Shown in pieces: positions 32,634 to 42,245 of a stretch of DNA of 64,000 nucleotides. Source of the DNA: Flavobacterium defluvii. Lineage in GTDB: Bacteria > Bacteroidota > Bacteroidia > Flavobacteriales > Flavobacteriaceae. The position numbers were made by a program, and so were the translations under genes. The stretch lies in assembly GCF_900129555.1 (NCBI RefSeq), contig NZ_FQWC01000008.1:186001-250000 (forward strand), read 5' to 3'. Each line of letters starts with the position of its first letter. The first letter of the stretch is position 1. The notes under the pieces are model-generated. The model saw nothing but the letters and a program-made list of their open reading frames with translations. It was not told the origin of the DNA and did no database searches.

Positions 32634-34289
32634 ATGGAAGCAATATTGGTTTACATCGCAAAATCGGCCGGCTTAATTGCCTTGTTTTATTGTGCCTATT
32701 ATTTTTTACTTCGAAAAGAAACTTTCTTTAATAGTAATAGATGGTTTTTGCTTACTGGTTTAATTACATCTGTACTATTACCATTTATTGTGTATACAAA
32801 AGTTATCTGGGTAAACCCTGCTCCTATTTCAAATTTTAATTTAGCAAATGTAAATTTCATTCAAAAGACTGAAAGCAAAACTTTTGAAATTAACTGGTTT
32901 TATTTACTGCTTGCAGTGTACTGTATCGGATTTTTAATTCTTCTTATAAAATTTGCTATAGATTATTACAGTTTAAATTCTGTTTTAAAAGGCAAAAAAG
33001 TGCATCAGCAGGCAGATTTTAAATTTATTGACACCGAAGAAAAAATTGCTCCTTTTTCCTATTTTGAATATATCGTTTACAACTCATCAATGTATACGCC
33101 GTCAGAACTGGAAAATATTATTGAGCATGAAAAAGTGCACAGCGATCAAAATCATACTATCGACGTATTGATATCCAGAGCTTTTTGTATGATCTTTTGG
33201 TTCAATCCTGTAATATGGTTTTATAAAAAAGCAATTGTTCAGAATTTAGAATTTATTGCAGACAAAGAAGCTGCTAAAAAACTTTCAGACAAAAAAGCGT
33301 ATCAATACACGCTTTTAAAAATAACAACACATGAAAGCTGTGTTGCAATCACCAATCATTTTTATCAATCATTAATCAAAAAACGAATAGTCATGTTAAA
33401 CAAAAATCAATCAAAAAGGAGAAATTCCTGGAAGTATTATGTTGTAATTCCTGCGCTTGCTGCTTTTGTTCTGCTATTTCAAATTAAAGTTGTGGCAAAA
33501 GAAAAACAACAGACTTTAAAAGAAATTCCAGAAAAAATTAAATCTGTAGATGTTTACAAAGTCAAGAAAAGCTCAACAGATGCCGAATTAGAAAAAATTA
33601 AAGAAAATTTAAAAAAATACCACAATGTAGATTTTGAAGTTTCTGATGTAAAAAGAAATTCAGATAACAATTTAACTTCTATTAAAGTAAATATTAAAAA
33701 TGGTAAACAGCAGACACAATCTATTCAGGTTGGCGGAGATAAAGCCATCAAAGATTTTGGCGTAGTTGTTATTACAGATGAAAAAGGCAATAAAAAAATC
33801 GGTATTCAAACAGATGATCAAAATGATGCTAAAATTGCTGTAAGCAAAAAAATCACTTCTGTGAATACAAACCAAGCCGATAATTCTGAAAAAGCTTCGG
33901 ATTCAAAAACTATAATTACCAAAAAACTAACCACAAAAACCGACATCAATGTTAACACTGATTCTGATACTAGTACAAAAAATAATAGTAATACTGACAC
34001 AAATATTAGTACTGTTGTAACAATCAACAAAGACAATAATACTAATACTAAAACAATTACGACTACTAAGGGCTCGACTATTGCAATTTCAAATTCTACA
34101 AAAGCAAATGTTCAACAAGGACATCAGCTTATCATTATTGACGGACAGGAAATGCCTGATAATTTTGATTATAATAATATTGATGCAAAACATATTAAAT
34201 CTGTAAATATTTATAAAGGCACTAATGCAGTGGCTAAATATGGAGACAAAGGCGCAGATGGCGTAATTGAAATCGAAACAAAACATTAA
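32634..34289 (+). CDS. M56 BlaR1-like membrane protease, copy 1 with plug-like tail
   Basis: A 551-residue protein. Three membrane helices in the first 110 residues are followed by the zinc motif HEKVH at 165-169 and FWFNPVIWFYKKAIVQNLEFIADKEAAKK, the M56 core. A fourth helix lies at about 268-288 (YYVVIPALAAFVLLFQI). The periplasmic tail (290-551) has no penicillin-binding domain. It carries a Thr/Asn/Asp-rich linker and ends in a segment (IIIDGQEMPDNFDYNNIDAK, then VNIYKGTNAVAKYGDKGADG) that resembles the plug of TonB-dependent receptors. The inducing signal is unknown. Forms one operon with its flanking repressors. Confidence 0.85.
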   Translation: MEAILVYIAKSAGLIALFYCAYYFLLRKETFFNSNRWFLLTGLITSVLLPFIVYTKVIWVNPAPISNFNLANVNFIQKTESKTFEINWFYLLLAVYCIGFLILLIKFAIDYYSLNSVLKGKKVHQQADFKFIDTEEKIAPFSYFEYIVYNSSMYTPSELENIIEHEKVHSDQNHTIDVLISRAFCMIFWFNPVIWFYKKAIVQNLEFIADKEAAKKLSDKKAYQYTLLKITTHESCVAITNHFYQSLIKKRIVMLNKNQSKRRNSWKYYVVIPALAAFVLLFQIKVVAKEKQQTLKEIPEKIKSVDVYKVKKSSTDAELEKIKENLKKYHNVDFEVSDVKRNSDNNLTSIKVNIKNGKQQTQSIQVGGDKAIKDFGVVVITDEKGNKKIGIQTDDQNDAKIAVSKKITSVNTNQADNSEKASDSKTIITKKLTTKTDINVNTDSDTSTKNNSNTDTNISTVVTINKDNNTNTKTITTTKGSTIAISNSTKANVQQGHQLIIIDGQEMPDNFDYNNIDAKHIKSVNIYKGTNAVAKYGDKGADGVIEIETKH

Positions 34290-34306
34290 AGTTTAAAAAT
34301 CTGAAA

Positions 34307-34675
34307 ATGCAAAAACTAACCAATAAAGAAGAAGAAATAATGCACATTTTATGGAAGCTTAAAAAAGCTTTTGTAAAAGAGATTCAGGCTGAAATTACTG
34401 AAGACCAGCCGCATTATAATACGCTTTCGACAATAGTTCGCAATCTGGAGGAAAAAGGTTTTGTAGCGCATAATGCCTTTGGCAATACACATCAGTATTA
34501 TCCAATTGTAACCCTTGAAGCGTATAGTAAAAAATACATGAAAACGGCTATTGATAACTATTTCAACAGCTCTTATAAAAATATGGTTTCGTTTTTTGCC
34601 AAAGAAGAAAAAATCTCTGCAGATGAATTACGCGAAATCCTGGCTATGATCGAAAACCCGCAGGATAAAAAATAA
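34307..34675 (+). CDS. BlaI/MecI family repressor, copy 2
   Basis: A 122-residue repressor. Residues 1-117 are identical to copy 1; only the last five differ (PQDKK instead of PNKEK). The DNA differs at scattered synonymous positions. It begins 17 bases after the first M56 stop, with no promoter in between, so it is transcribed with copy 1 and its own M56 partner 18 bases downstream. It should bind the same operators. The strict protein conservation next to strongly diverged partners suggests selection or gene conversion. Confidence 0.9.
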   Translation: MQKLTNKEEEIMHILWKLKKAFVKEIQAEITEDQPHYNTLSTIVRNLEEKGFVAHNAFGNTHQYYPIVTLEAYSKKYMKTAIDNYFNSSYKNMVSFFAKEEKISADELREILAMIENPQDKK

Positions 34676-34693
34676 ACGAAGAAAATAATCATT

Positions 34694-36523
34694 ATGGAAG
34701 CACTTTTCATTTTTATAGTCAAATCAAGTGGTTTAATCGCTTTGTTTTATTTCGCTTACTTTTTTTTACTGCGAAAAGAGACTTTCTTCAACAGCAGCAG
34801 ATGGTTTTTACTCGCTGGATTAATAACATCAGTAGTTTTGCCATTTGTAGTTTATACAAAAGTAGTTTGGATAGATCCAGTTCCGGAACCTGTTGATTAT
34901 GCACCAATTGCTAATTATCACCATTATACTTCAGGTTACGGTTCGCAGATTGTTGAAGAAGAATCTTTTGAAATAAACTGGAATCTCGTTTCTCTTGTTG
35001 TTTACACTATTGGGTTTGCTGCTTTTATGATAAAATTCGGAATAGATTTCTATAGCCTGAATTCGGTTTTAAAAGGAAAAAAAGTAGAACAGCAGGCCGA
35101 TTTTAAATTTGTAGATATTGAAGAAAACATAGCGCCATTTTCTTATTTTGATTATATCGTGTACAACTCATCAATGTACAGCGCATCAGAATTAGAAAGT
35201 ATTCTGGAACATGAAAAAGTGCACAGTGACCAGCATCATACAATTGATGTTATCATTTCGAGGATTTTCTGCATTCTGTTTTGGTTCAACCCAATTATGT
35301 GGCTTTATAAAAAAGCAATTCTTCAAAATCTGGAATTTATTGCTGATAATGTAGCAGCCAAAAAAATATCAGACAAAAAAGCGTATCAATACACGCTTTT
35401 AAAAATTACAACACACGATACTTGTGTTGCCATCACCAATCATTTTTATCAATCATTAATCAAAAAACGAATTGTTATGTTAAACAAAAGTCAATCAAAA
35501 AAATGGAATTACTGGAAATATTCTGCAGTAATTCCGGCACTTGGAGCATTTGTGTTATTGTTCCAGATTAAAACAATTGCACAAGAGAAAAAAGAACTGA
35601 AAGAAAAAACAGAAAAAGCGGCTTTGGCATCTAAAAAACAAGATGGAGAAGTTTATAAAATCACAAAATCAACAACAGATCAGGAATTAAAAGATTTAAG
35701 CGCAAAACTAAAATCTGAACATAATGTTGATTTACAAGTTTCTAATATTAAAAGAAACAGCGATAATGAACTTATCAGCATAAAACTTAAAGTTGTTAAA
35801 GAAAACGGCAAAGTTCAAATTATTGAAATGAACAGTACAAAAGCTTTAAAAGACTGCAGTATTGTAATCGGCAAAGATGAAGACGGTACCAAAGCAGTAA
35901 GCTTAATTACTGATGACCAGATTGATCATCCGGTTTTAATTCAAACTCGTGACGTTATTGTAAAAGACAATGAATCTGATGTTGTTGTTGAAGATCGCGC
36001 TGCACCGGTTCCTCCTGTAGTTCCAGTTGCTCCGGCTGCCCCTGTTTTTCCTGCAAGTCCAATGCCTCCGATGCCAGCAATTGATATGTCTAAAATGCCA
36101 AAACCTCCAGTTCCTCCAAAGAATTCAAATGATAAAGTGGGCTGGGCTAAATTTGAAAAAGATATGGCCGATTTTGAAATGAGAATGGAAGCCTTTCAAC
36201 CGGATCTTGCCAATTACGAAAAACAAATTGAGGATATTATGGCTCAAAGAGAAGCTATTTTTCAAAAACAAATGGAGAAATATGAAGTTGCCATGGATAA
36301 ATTCAACTTTGATATGGATAAATTTAATCAGGATATTCAAATTAAATATGGCAGAGATTCTAAGGAATACGAAAAAAACATGAAGCAATATGAGTATGAT
36401 ATGAGACAGCACGAGCTTAACATGAAACAACATGAAAAAGATATGAAGCAGTTTGAGAAAGACATGAAACAGCGTGAAAAGGAATTAAAAAAGTGGGAAA
36501 AAGAAAATAATAAAAGATCTTAA
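34694..36523 (+). CDS. M56 BlaR1-like membrane protease, copy 2 with Pro-rich and charged tail
   Basis: A 609-residue paralogue of the upstream M56 protein. The membrane and protease core is alike (HEKVH at 173-177, FWFNPIMWLYKKAILQNLEFIAD, fourth helix YSAVIPALGAFVLLFQI at about 276-293). The tail is different: after a shared segment (VYKITKSTTDQELKDLSAKL) it has a Pro-rich stretch (APVPPVVPVAPAAPVFPASP) near 440-480. It ends with a very charged, probably helical run (FEKDMADFEMRMEAFQPDL … KQFEKDMKQREKELKKWEKE). It lacks the plug-like end of copy 1. A terminator follows. Confidence 0.85.
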   Translation: MEALFIFIVKSSGLIALFYFAYFFLLRKETFFNSSRWFLLAGLITSVVLPFVVYTKVVWIDPVPEPVDYAPIANYHHYTSGYGSQIVEEESFEINWNLVSLVVYTIGFAAFMIKFGIDFYSLNSVLKGKKVEQQADFKFVDIEENIAPFSYFDYIVYNSSMYSASELESILEHEKVHSDQHHTIDVIISRIFCILFWFNPIMWLYKKAILQNLEFIADNVAAKKISDKKAYQYTLLKITTHDTCVAITNHFYQSLIKKRIVMLNKSQSKKWNYWKYSAVIPALGAFVLLFQIKTIAQEKKELKEKTEKAALASKKQDGEVYKITKSTTDQELKDLSAKLKSEHNVDLQVSNIKRNSDNELISIKLKVVKENGKVQIIEMNSTKALKDCSIVIGKDEDGTKAVSLITDDQIDHPVLIQTRDVIVKDNESDVVVEDRAAPVPPVVPVAPAAPVFPASPMPPMPAIDMSKMPKPPVPPKNSNDKVGWAKFEKDMADFEMRMEAFQPDLANYEKQIEDIMAQREAIFQKQMEKYEVAMDKFNFDMDKFNQDIQIKYGRDSKEYEKNMKQYEYDMRQHELNMKQHEKDMKQFEKDMKQREKELKKWEKENNKRS

Positions 36524-36542
36524 TCTCTCTTTCTATCAATAA

Positions 36543-36575
36543 AAAAAAGACTTTGTGAGTAACAAAGTCTTTTTT
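36543..36575 (+). terminator. Terminator of the BlaI/M56 operon
   Basis: The arms AAAAAAGACTTTGT and ACAAAGTCTTTTTT form a strong hairpin followed by T. It lies 20 bases past the stop of the second M56 gene. Confidence 0.85.
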
Positions 36576-36577
36576 TA

Positions 36578-36585
36578 TATCTTTG
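36578..36585 (+). promoter_or_regulatory. -7 element of the 46-residue protein gene
   Basis: TATCTTTG matches TAnnTTTG, 17 bases before the ATG; a TTG lies 22 bases upstream inside the terminator hairpin. Confidence 0.45.
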
Positions 36586-36601
36586 AAAAAACAAATCTGC
36601 C

Positions 36602-36742
36602 ATGTATAAATTTTTAGCCAAACTAAATAAACTTCTTCTTCCGAGTTTTACTAAACAAGGTTTAGATATTTCGAAAGCCAAAAAATGGCAGCTGGCTATT
36701 ATTGGCTATCGCGCCTACGTTACTAAACGAGCTTTAGGATAA
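36602..36742 (+). CDS. 46-residue conserved small protein
   Basis: A 46-residue basic protein beginning MYKFLAKLNKLLLPSFTKQG, with a second helical part AKKWQLAIIGYRAYVTKRAL. It resembles a group of short flavobacterial proteins commonly labelled SsrA-binding protein, although it is far too short to be SmpB (about 150 residues) and shows none of its motifs. The repeated basic-amphipathic helices suggest membrane or nucleic acid contact (inference). It has its own -7 element and is not part of the upstream operon. Confidence 0.7.
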   Translation: MYKFLAKLNKLLLPSFTKQGLDISKAKKWQLAIIGYRAYVTKRALG

Positions 36743-36806
36743 TCAATCAAAAATACTTTTGTTTTTAGCAGAAAGTAATTGATTTATTTTCTGCAATATT
36801 ATATTT

Positions 36807-37652
36807 ATGAAAAATAAAAAATTTAGTTTACCTCCTGTTCCGGCTGTATTATTAGCAATTATTAGTGTACAGTGTGGAGCAGCAATAGCAAAAACACTTT
36901 TTCCGGCGATTGGAGCTGCAGGAACTGCATCTATACGTATAGGAGTTTCGGCATTAATTTTATTATTGGCATACAGACCTAATTTAAAAGCCATAACGCC
37001 GGCTCAATGGAAAATCGTAATTCCTTACGGTTTGTCTTTGGGTGCGATGAACTTGATTTTTTATTTTGCTATAGAAAGAATTCCGATTGGTCTTGCTGTA
37101 ACTTTAGAATTTGTCGGACCTTTATTATTGGCTATTGTAGGCTCAAAACGTCTGGTAGATTATTGCTGGGTTTTACTGGCTGCAATAGGAATTTTGTTAA
37201 TTGCTCCGTGGACAAACGAGCGAATTGACTCTCTGGGAGTTGTTTTTGCGCTTTTAGCGGGTGGACTTTGGGCAGCATATATTGTATTTGGCGGTAAAAT
37301 TTCAAAAATTATGAATGATGGTGATGCCGTTTCAACCGGAATGTTGTTTGCTGCAATCCTGGTTTTACCTTTCGGATTTCTCGAAAACGGATTAGCCAAT
37401 CTTACACCAAAACTTTTCGGAATGGGTATTGCGCTTGCACTTTTATCAAGTGCTATTCCGTTTACTTTAGAAATGAAAGCTTTAGGTCAGCTTCCTCCTC
37501 GTACATTTAGTATTTTAATGAGTTTAGAACCATCTGCTGCTTCTATTTGTGCCTTTATTTTTCTTCAGGAAAATCTAAGTTTTTATGAAATTTTAGCCGT
37601 TGTTTGTGTTGTGATAGCTTCGGCAGGTTCAACATTAACAGCCAAGAAATAA
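36807..37652 (+). CDS. EamA transporter, RhtA-like
   Basis: A 281-residue drug/metabolite transporter with ten membrane helices in two EamA repeats. The start (PPVPAVLLAIISVQCGAAIA), then AAGTASIRIGVSALILLLA and LGAMNLIFYFAIERIPIGLAVTLEFVGPLLLA, follow RhtA, the threonine and homoserine exporter of enteric bacteria. The substrate may be an amino acid; this is by similarity only. Its end is shared with a bidirectional terminator. Confidence 0.8.
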   Translation: MKNKKFSLPPVPAVLLAIISVQCGAAIAKTLFPAIGAAGTASIRIGVSALILLLAYRPNLKAITPAQWKIVIPYGLSLGAMNLIFYFAIERIPIGLAVTLEFVGPLLLAIVGSKRLVDYCWVLLAAIGILLIAPWTNERIDSLGVVFALLAGGLWAAYIVFGGKISKIMNDGDAVSTGMLFAAILVLPFGFLENGLANLTPKLFGMGIALALLSSAIPFTLEMKALGQLPPRTFSILMSLEPSAASICAFIFLQENLSFYEILAVVCVVIASAGSTLTAKK

Positions 37653-37654
37653 AA

Positions 37655-37678
37655 AAGCCCTGCATTGCAGCAAGGCTT
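37655..37678. terminator. Bidirectional terminator
   Basis: A hairpin of AAGCCCTGC with GCAAGGCTT, one mismatch. The minus strand gives a T run, so it best serves the fasciclin gene; it lies between convergent genes. Confidence 0.65.
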
Positions 37679-37711
37679 CTTCGTTGTAGGCATTCTGTTT
37701 GGAGATCTTAA

Positions 37712-38266
37712 TTATTTTTTTGGAAGCAATACTGCGTTAACAACATGAATCACACCATTTGATTGATTAACGTCAGCAATTGTTACCTTAGATTTATTAC
37801 CGTTTTCGTCAGTAATATATAAATCTTTTCCTTTCATCCAAGCTGTAAGAGTTCCACCGCTTACAGTTTTAAGCGTTGCTTTTCCATTACCAGCTTTTAT
37901 CGCTTCTGCAATATCTGATGCATTCATTTTTCCTGCAACCACATGATAGGTTAAGATCGTTTGAAGCTGTTTTTTGTTTTCAGGTTTCAGTAATGTTTCC
38001 ACTGTACCTTTTGGAAGTTTATCAAAAGCAGCATTTGTTGGAGCAAAAACCGTAAATGGGCCTGCACCTTGCAAAGTTTCTACTAATCCTGCAGCTTTTA
38101 CAGCAGCAACAAGGGTTGTATGATCTTTTGAATTAACGGCATTTTCAATAATATTTTTATTTGGATACATTGCTGCACCTCCTACCATTACTGATTTTTG
38201 GGCAAATGATGTAAATCCGAAAGTTAATGCTAAAATTGCTGTGGCTAAAAATTTTCTAGTTTTCAT
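37712..38266 (-). CDS. Secreted fasciclin-domain protein
   Basis: A 184-residue protein with a signal peptide (1-22, ending FTSFAQ). A single FAS1 domain follows, with TLVAAVKAAGLVETLQGAGPFTVFAPTNAAFDKLP (the H1 region), LTYHVVAGKMNASDI and NGVIHVVNAVLLPK (the H2 region). FAS1 proteins of this size (about 140-residue domain) act in surface or matrix adhesion. Often found next to ECF sigma/anti-sigma pairs in this phylum, but here it stands alone, 30 kb from the nearest one. Confidence 0.88.
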   Translation of the reverse strand: MKTRKFLATAILALTFGFTSFAQKSVMVGGAAMYPNKNIIENAVNSKDHTTLVAAVKAAGLVETLQGAGPFTVFAPTNAAFDKLPKGTVETLLKPENKKQLQTILTYHVVAGKMNASDIAEAIKAGNGKATLKTVSGGTLTAWMKGKDLYITDENGNKSKVTIADVNQSNGVIHVVNAVLLPKK

Positions 38267-38449
38267 AATTAATATTTTAAGTTATAAAACCATTTACGAC
38301 GTTATAATCGTTTTGGTTTTAACAAAAAATAAAAAACCGAAATCTTATTCTTTAAAATCATTAAAACATATGATAAAATATGGGCTTCGCAAGAAATTAA
38401 AATTTTAAAATTAAATTATCATTTACAGAATTTATAAAATTTAATTCTT

Positions 38450-41400
38450 TTAAAAATGTAACTCTGATACATCGTGTATGGAATGATAACCTAATTTGCG
38501 ATAACTTTCAAACTGTGCTTCATCAAAAAATTGGTCTGCTGTAGACTGTTGTGGAAAATCAGGATTGGCCAAAGCATATTCTCGTATGTCAATTGGTTCA
38601 TCGCCGGTTAAAGTTGCTTTTATATAAATTAATGTGCCTCTGGTTTTTGTTCCGGGATAAATAATATCACCTTTAATGATATGTTTCTTTTTCGATTTTT
38701 CGGCGAGCTTGGTAATATCTTCAAAATTATGAAAGACGATTTCAACACCAAAATCAATTCGGCATCTTCTTATTGCATTTGCCAGTCCTTCACAAGCAAC
38801 ATCCTGATCTTGTTCGCCATCTCCTAATATAATGTAGTTACAGCGTCTTCTAATGAGTTCATACAATCCCATATTATCAAAATGTCCTCCATCAGAAAGA
38901 CAAACATAATCTTTATTGATATCTGATTTACCAATCAAATCGCGAATAAGATAAACCAAACCAAATCTCGGGTCTGAATCTTTCCATCTGTCACGTCTTG
39001 TATTGCCTATCCACCATCCAAGCCTAACATTAAAAATAGTCAAGAGAAAAGCCATAGGAGCTGAAGAATGATAACCCCAATTAGGATTTACTGCCGCTCC
39101 GGATATTGCCATTGCTGTTCCTATAGTTGGACCTCCGTTTTTGTTAGAAAATTTATTTGTTGGTCGATAGCCATATTCATAAACATTATCAACATCCCAG
39201 GTTGAAGCTCGTGTAGGGCTAAAATCATATCCGCAATACAAAGGTGTAAAAACAAATGATTCTGCTTTGCGGTCTTGTCGATCAAGTGCCGAAACTACTG
39301 TTGCATTTAAAGCTGTATTAAGAATAGGAAACGGTCCTGAATAGCCGTCTTCAACCAGCATTGAAGACAATAATATATCATCATCGGTATCAAATCCAGT
39401 AAATGCATTTGCGGTTTTAATTCGGTCTTCCCTGCTTCGTGTTGCGCCCATAAAAGCTCTTATCAGTCGGTTACGATAGAAATGATGAAGAGAAAATTCA
39501 TTAACACCAACTCTCCAGCTTAAAAAAAGTGTAAGTAAGAACAATACAACTGTTATTATAAGATTTTGAAAAGTATCCGGCTTAAATCGTATTTGATTTA
39601 TAATACCAGAACCTATCAAAATTACACCAATCATGAAAATGAAGGGAACAATTTTGACAACTGTATTCATAATGCTTTTGGTATTCCCGGGCTCTGAATT
39701 GTCTTTGGAAGAAAATGCTTTTTTTACTCCCCAGGCAACTATTCCAGCCCAGGTAGGTAAAGCAATAAAAGCTCCTTCTTTAAAAAACCGCCATAAATCG
39801 GGCATAATAAATACACCAAAACAAATAAGCATCCAGAAAAGTATAAACCTATTTACATACCCTCCTGTTCTTCCCCACCATTCCCGGCGGTAATCCGGAA
39901 ACATTCTGCCCATTATTGCCATTCTTGTTATAATAGCGAGAGAAAAAATTTGTAAAACTATTGGAAGACCAATTAACAGCATTACTTTGTCGGGATCTAT
40001 TTTTACCTTGTCGTTAAAATTCGTAAGAGAAGGCAATATGAGACTATAATAATTCCAGAATAAGTACAATAATAAGCTTAAAACGATCGATGCAAAAGTT
40101 GATGATATGATCAATATTGTTAAAAACCAAATATATCGTTTTACACCAATTTTCTTTTTTTCACTTTTTTGTTTTTCAGACATTTTTTCCTTTACAACGG
40201 TTGCCTTACCCAACAAAATAAGATCATGTCTTTTATCATAATTACCAACCATCCCCACAAAAACCAATGCAAAAAGTGATGGAAAAGCTACATTATTTCT
40301 AAACCATATAAATATGCCTTCATGTCTGGTACAAATTTCATCCAGTCCGATATTATACATAAATGTACTTATAAGAAATGCACAAAAAATTGTCCATATT
40401 ATAAGAGCTGTAGGCAGATAACTGGTTAAACTTGTAAGTCTGGCAATGTTAATATCAAAAACATTCCATATTTTTGGGTCGCTTACTACTTTTCTTTTTT
40501 GCTTTATTTTATAATAAGACCGCATGGCAAAAGCAGCAATTAAAGCCCCTAAAGACAACATTATACTATTCCACAAAAGAAATCGTATTTCGTCTTTGGC
40601 TTTTAATTCTTTAAATATTTTTCCAAGAAATTCCCAAAAATTGTACAGATCTAAAATCATGGAAAAAACCGTAAGCAGTACCAGTAATAATAATACCTGA
40701 TTGACAAGCGTGTTTCTTAACCAGGTCATTCCTGACGTCCATGCATCTGGAGACATTAACCCTACATTTGGAGAAAGATAATTACTGAACATCCTTAACC
40801 AGCGTATGGGACGAACTTCATCTGCAAATGGATCTGATGATTTTTCGGGACATAACTGATCTGTAACTTTGCTCGATGTCCCAGAACGTTTAATCCACGA
40901 GGTATACCAAGTTCCAATATAACCGCCTCCGGATACTGTAGATATATAATCCATTTTTCCTAAAACACCCAGACCTGCCAGTCGCTGTAATATTCCAAGA
41001 TTGAATGTAGCAGAACGAATACCACCGCCAGAAAAAGCAAGTCCATAAAGTTTCATATCCAATGCTCTTACCATCGGATCACCATTATTTTCATTATCAG
41101 ACAATTTTATATCAAAATCGTCTTTATTTTCTTTTTCTGATATTTTTACTGAATTATTATCCGTGTACTCATTCTTCGAAGCCTGCCATTCTTTCTTTCT
41201 CTTCTCACGTGCCTTTACAATTTCATTGAGCTCGTCGTTAAACAGTGTTTCAAACGGAAGTGTAAATTCTCTTTTTATTTTACTCTTAACATTATCATTT
41301 AATAATTCCCGAAGTAATAAATTATCATTTGTAAGATACTCCTCCGCAGTTTCTTTATTTTTATCCCACCATATTTTATGATTTTTAAAATCAGTATCGC

Positions 41401-41956
41401 TGAGTAACTTGTTGTAGTCATCTTCACTTTTTCGGGGAACATAAAACTGATAAAGTCTAACTTCGTATGGCGATTTATTCCGACCAGCAATAGCTTGTAT
41501 AACCTGCACAGGCATGTATTCTAATATTGCTGCTAATTTTTTACGCTCTTCCAGCTGTCCTTTATAAAGTGCCGCACGTATTTGCTGCCTCCAAAAAAAG
41601 GGCACTCTAAACAGTAAAAGTTCTCTGCTTTCTGGTCTGTCAATGTACCTTTTGTCTATATTGGCTCCAAGCCAGTCCAAAAGATTGTAAATAATATCTA
41701 AATACACTTCCGTCAAATTTTTGGTATCCAGCTTATCCGGACTATGCCAGACTAGATCTGTTATTTCATCAATTTGCGCCGGAGTTAATTCTTTTTTTAA
41801 GTGATAATCATTGGTACTTTTCTTTTTAAGATTTTTCCATGAATATCTGTCAACAAATTCTTTAGGGAAATTGTTTTGAGAATTGTTTTTTAAAATATCC
41901 TGAAAAAGAGTTAAATACGAAATTGCTTCAGCTGTCAGATCAGTTACAATATCCAT
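38450..41956 (-). CDS. Large membrane-bound patatin-like phospholipase
   Basis: A 1168-residue protein. Residues 1-300 are soluble and charged. The patatin core follows: oxyanion hole FSGGGIRSATFNLGILQRLA near 308-327, then ISTVSGGGYIG with the nucleophile Ser near 342. Instead of GxSxG the Ser context is TVSGGG, as in other large members. From about 410 to 830 there are about eight to ten membrane helices, and the catalytic Asp appears only near 1040 (CLSDGGHFDNMGLYELIRRR). So the membrane block is inserted between the two halves of the active site. Probably a lipid acyl hydrolase at the inner membrane. Divergent from two ExbD-like genes 289 bases away. Confidence 0.85.
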   Translation of the reverse strand: MDIVTDLTAEAISYLTLFQDILKNNSQNNFPKEFVDRYSWKNLKKKSTNDYHLKKELTPAQIDEITDLVWHSPDKLDTKNLTEVYLDIIYNLLDWLGANIDKRYIDRPESRELLLFRVPFFWRQQIRAALYKGQLEERKKLAAILEYMPVQVIQAIAGRNKSPYEVRLYQFYVPRKSEDDYNKLLSDTDFKNHKIWWDKNKETAEEYLTNDNLLLRELLNDNVKSKIKREFTLPFETLFNDELNEIVKAREKRKKEWQASKNEYTDNNSVKISEKENKDDFDIKLSDNENNGDPMVRALDMKLYGLAFSGGGIRSATFNLGILQRLAGLGVLGKMDYISTVSGGGYIGTWYTSWIKRSGTSSKVTDQLCPEKSSDPFADEVRPIRWLRMFSNYLSPNVGLMSPDAWTSGMTWLRNTLVNQVLLLLVLLTVFSMILDLYNFWEFLGKIFKELKAKDEIRFLLWNSIMLSLGALIAAFAMRSYYKIKQKRKVVSDPKIWNVFDINIARLTSLTSYLPTALIIWTIFCAFLISTFMYNIGLDEICTRHEGIFIWFRNNVAFPSLFALVFVGMVGNYDKRHDLILLGKATVVKEKMSEKQKSEKKKIGVKRYIWFLTILIISSTFASIVLSLLLYLFWNYYSLILPSLTNFNDKVKIDPDKVMLLIGLPIVLQIFSLAIITRMAIMGRMFPDYRREWWGRTGGYVNRFILFWMLICFGVFIMPDLWRFFKEGAFIALPTWAGIVAWGVKKAFSSKDNSEPGNTKSIMNTVVKIVPFIFMIGVILIGSGIINQIRFKPDTFQNLIITVVLFLLTLFLSWRVGVNEFSLHHFYRNRLIRAFMGATRSREDRIKTANAFTGFDTDDDILLSSMLVEDGYSGPFPILNTALNATVVSALDRQDRKAESFVFTPLYCGYDFSPTRASTWDVDNVYEYGYRPTNKFSNKNGGPTIGTAMAISGAAVNPNWGYHSSAPMAFLLTIFNVRLGWWIGNTRRDRWKDSDPRFGLVYLIRDLIGKSDINKDYVCLSDGGHFDNMGLYELIRRRCNYIILGDGEQDQDVACEGLANAIRRCRIDFGVEIVFHNFEDITKLAEKSKKKHIIKGDIIYPGTKTRGTLIYIKATLTGDEPIDIREYALANPDFPQQSTADQFFDEAQFESYRKLGYHSIHDVSELHF

Positions 41957-42245
41957 AGTAAATAGGATTAAATGATTACTATATTTAGGAATGCAGTAAA
42001 AAAATCAATTTAGAGCTACATGAGTATGGCAGGAATGGATATCTTTTAAATCGTGCTCTTTGTGGAATAAGTATTCAGAATTTTAAATATATGACTAAAT
42101 TACATTAAAAATCATTTCAAAACAAAAGTATAATTACCTGTTTTTAAACAAGTTATAGCAATATTTAACACAAAAAGAACCAAAACTAAAAAAAATGTTA
42201 AATCATTAAATATATTTTACTATTTTAGCAATAAACTTGTCGATT

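Noticed and set aside
32250..36523. Beta-lactam resistance operon
   Set aside because: No beta-lactamase or penicillin-binding gene, and the protease tails have no penicillin-sensing domain.
36602..36742. SmpB (trans-translation factor)
   Set aside because: Far too short and lacking the SmpB motifs.
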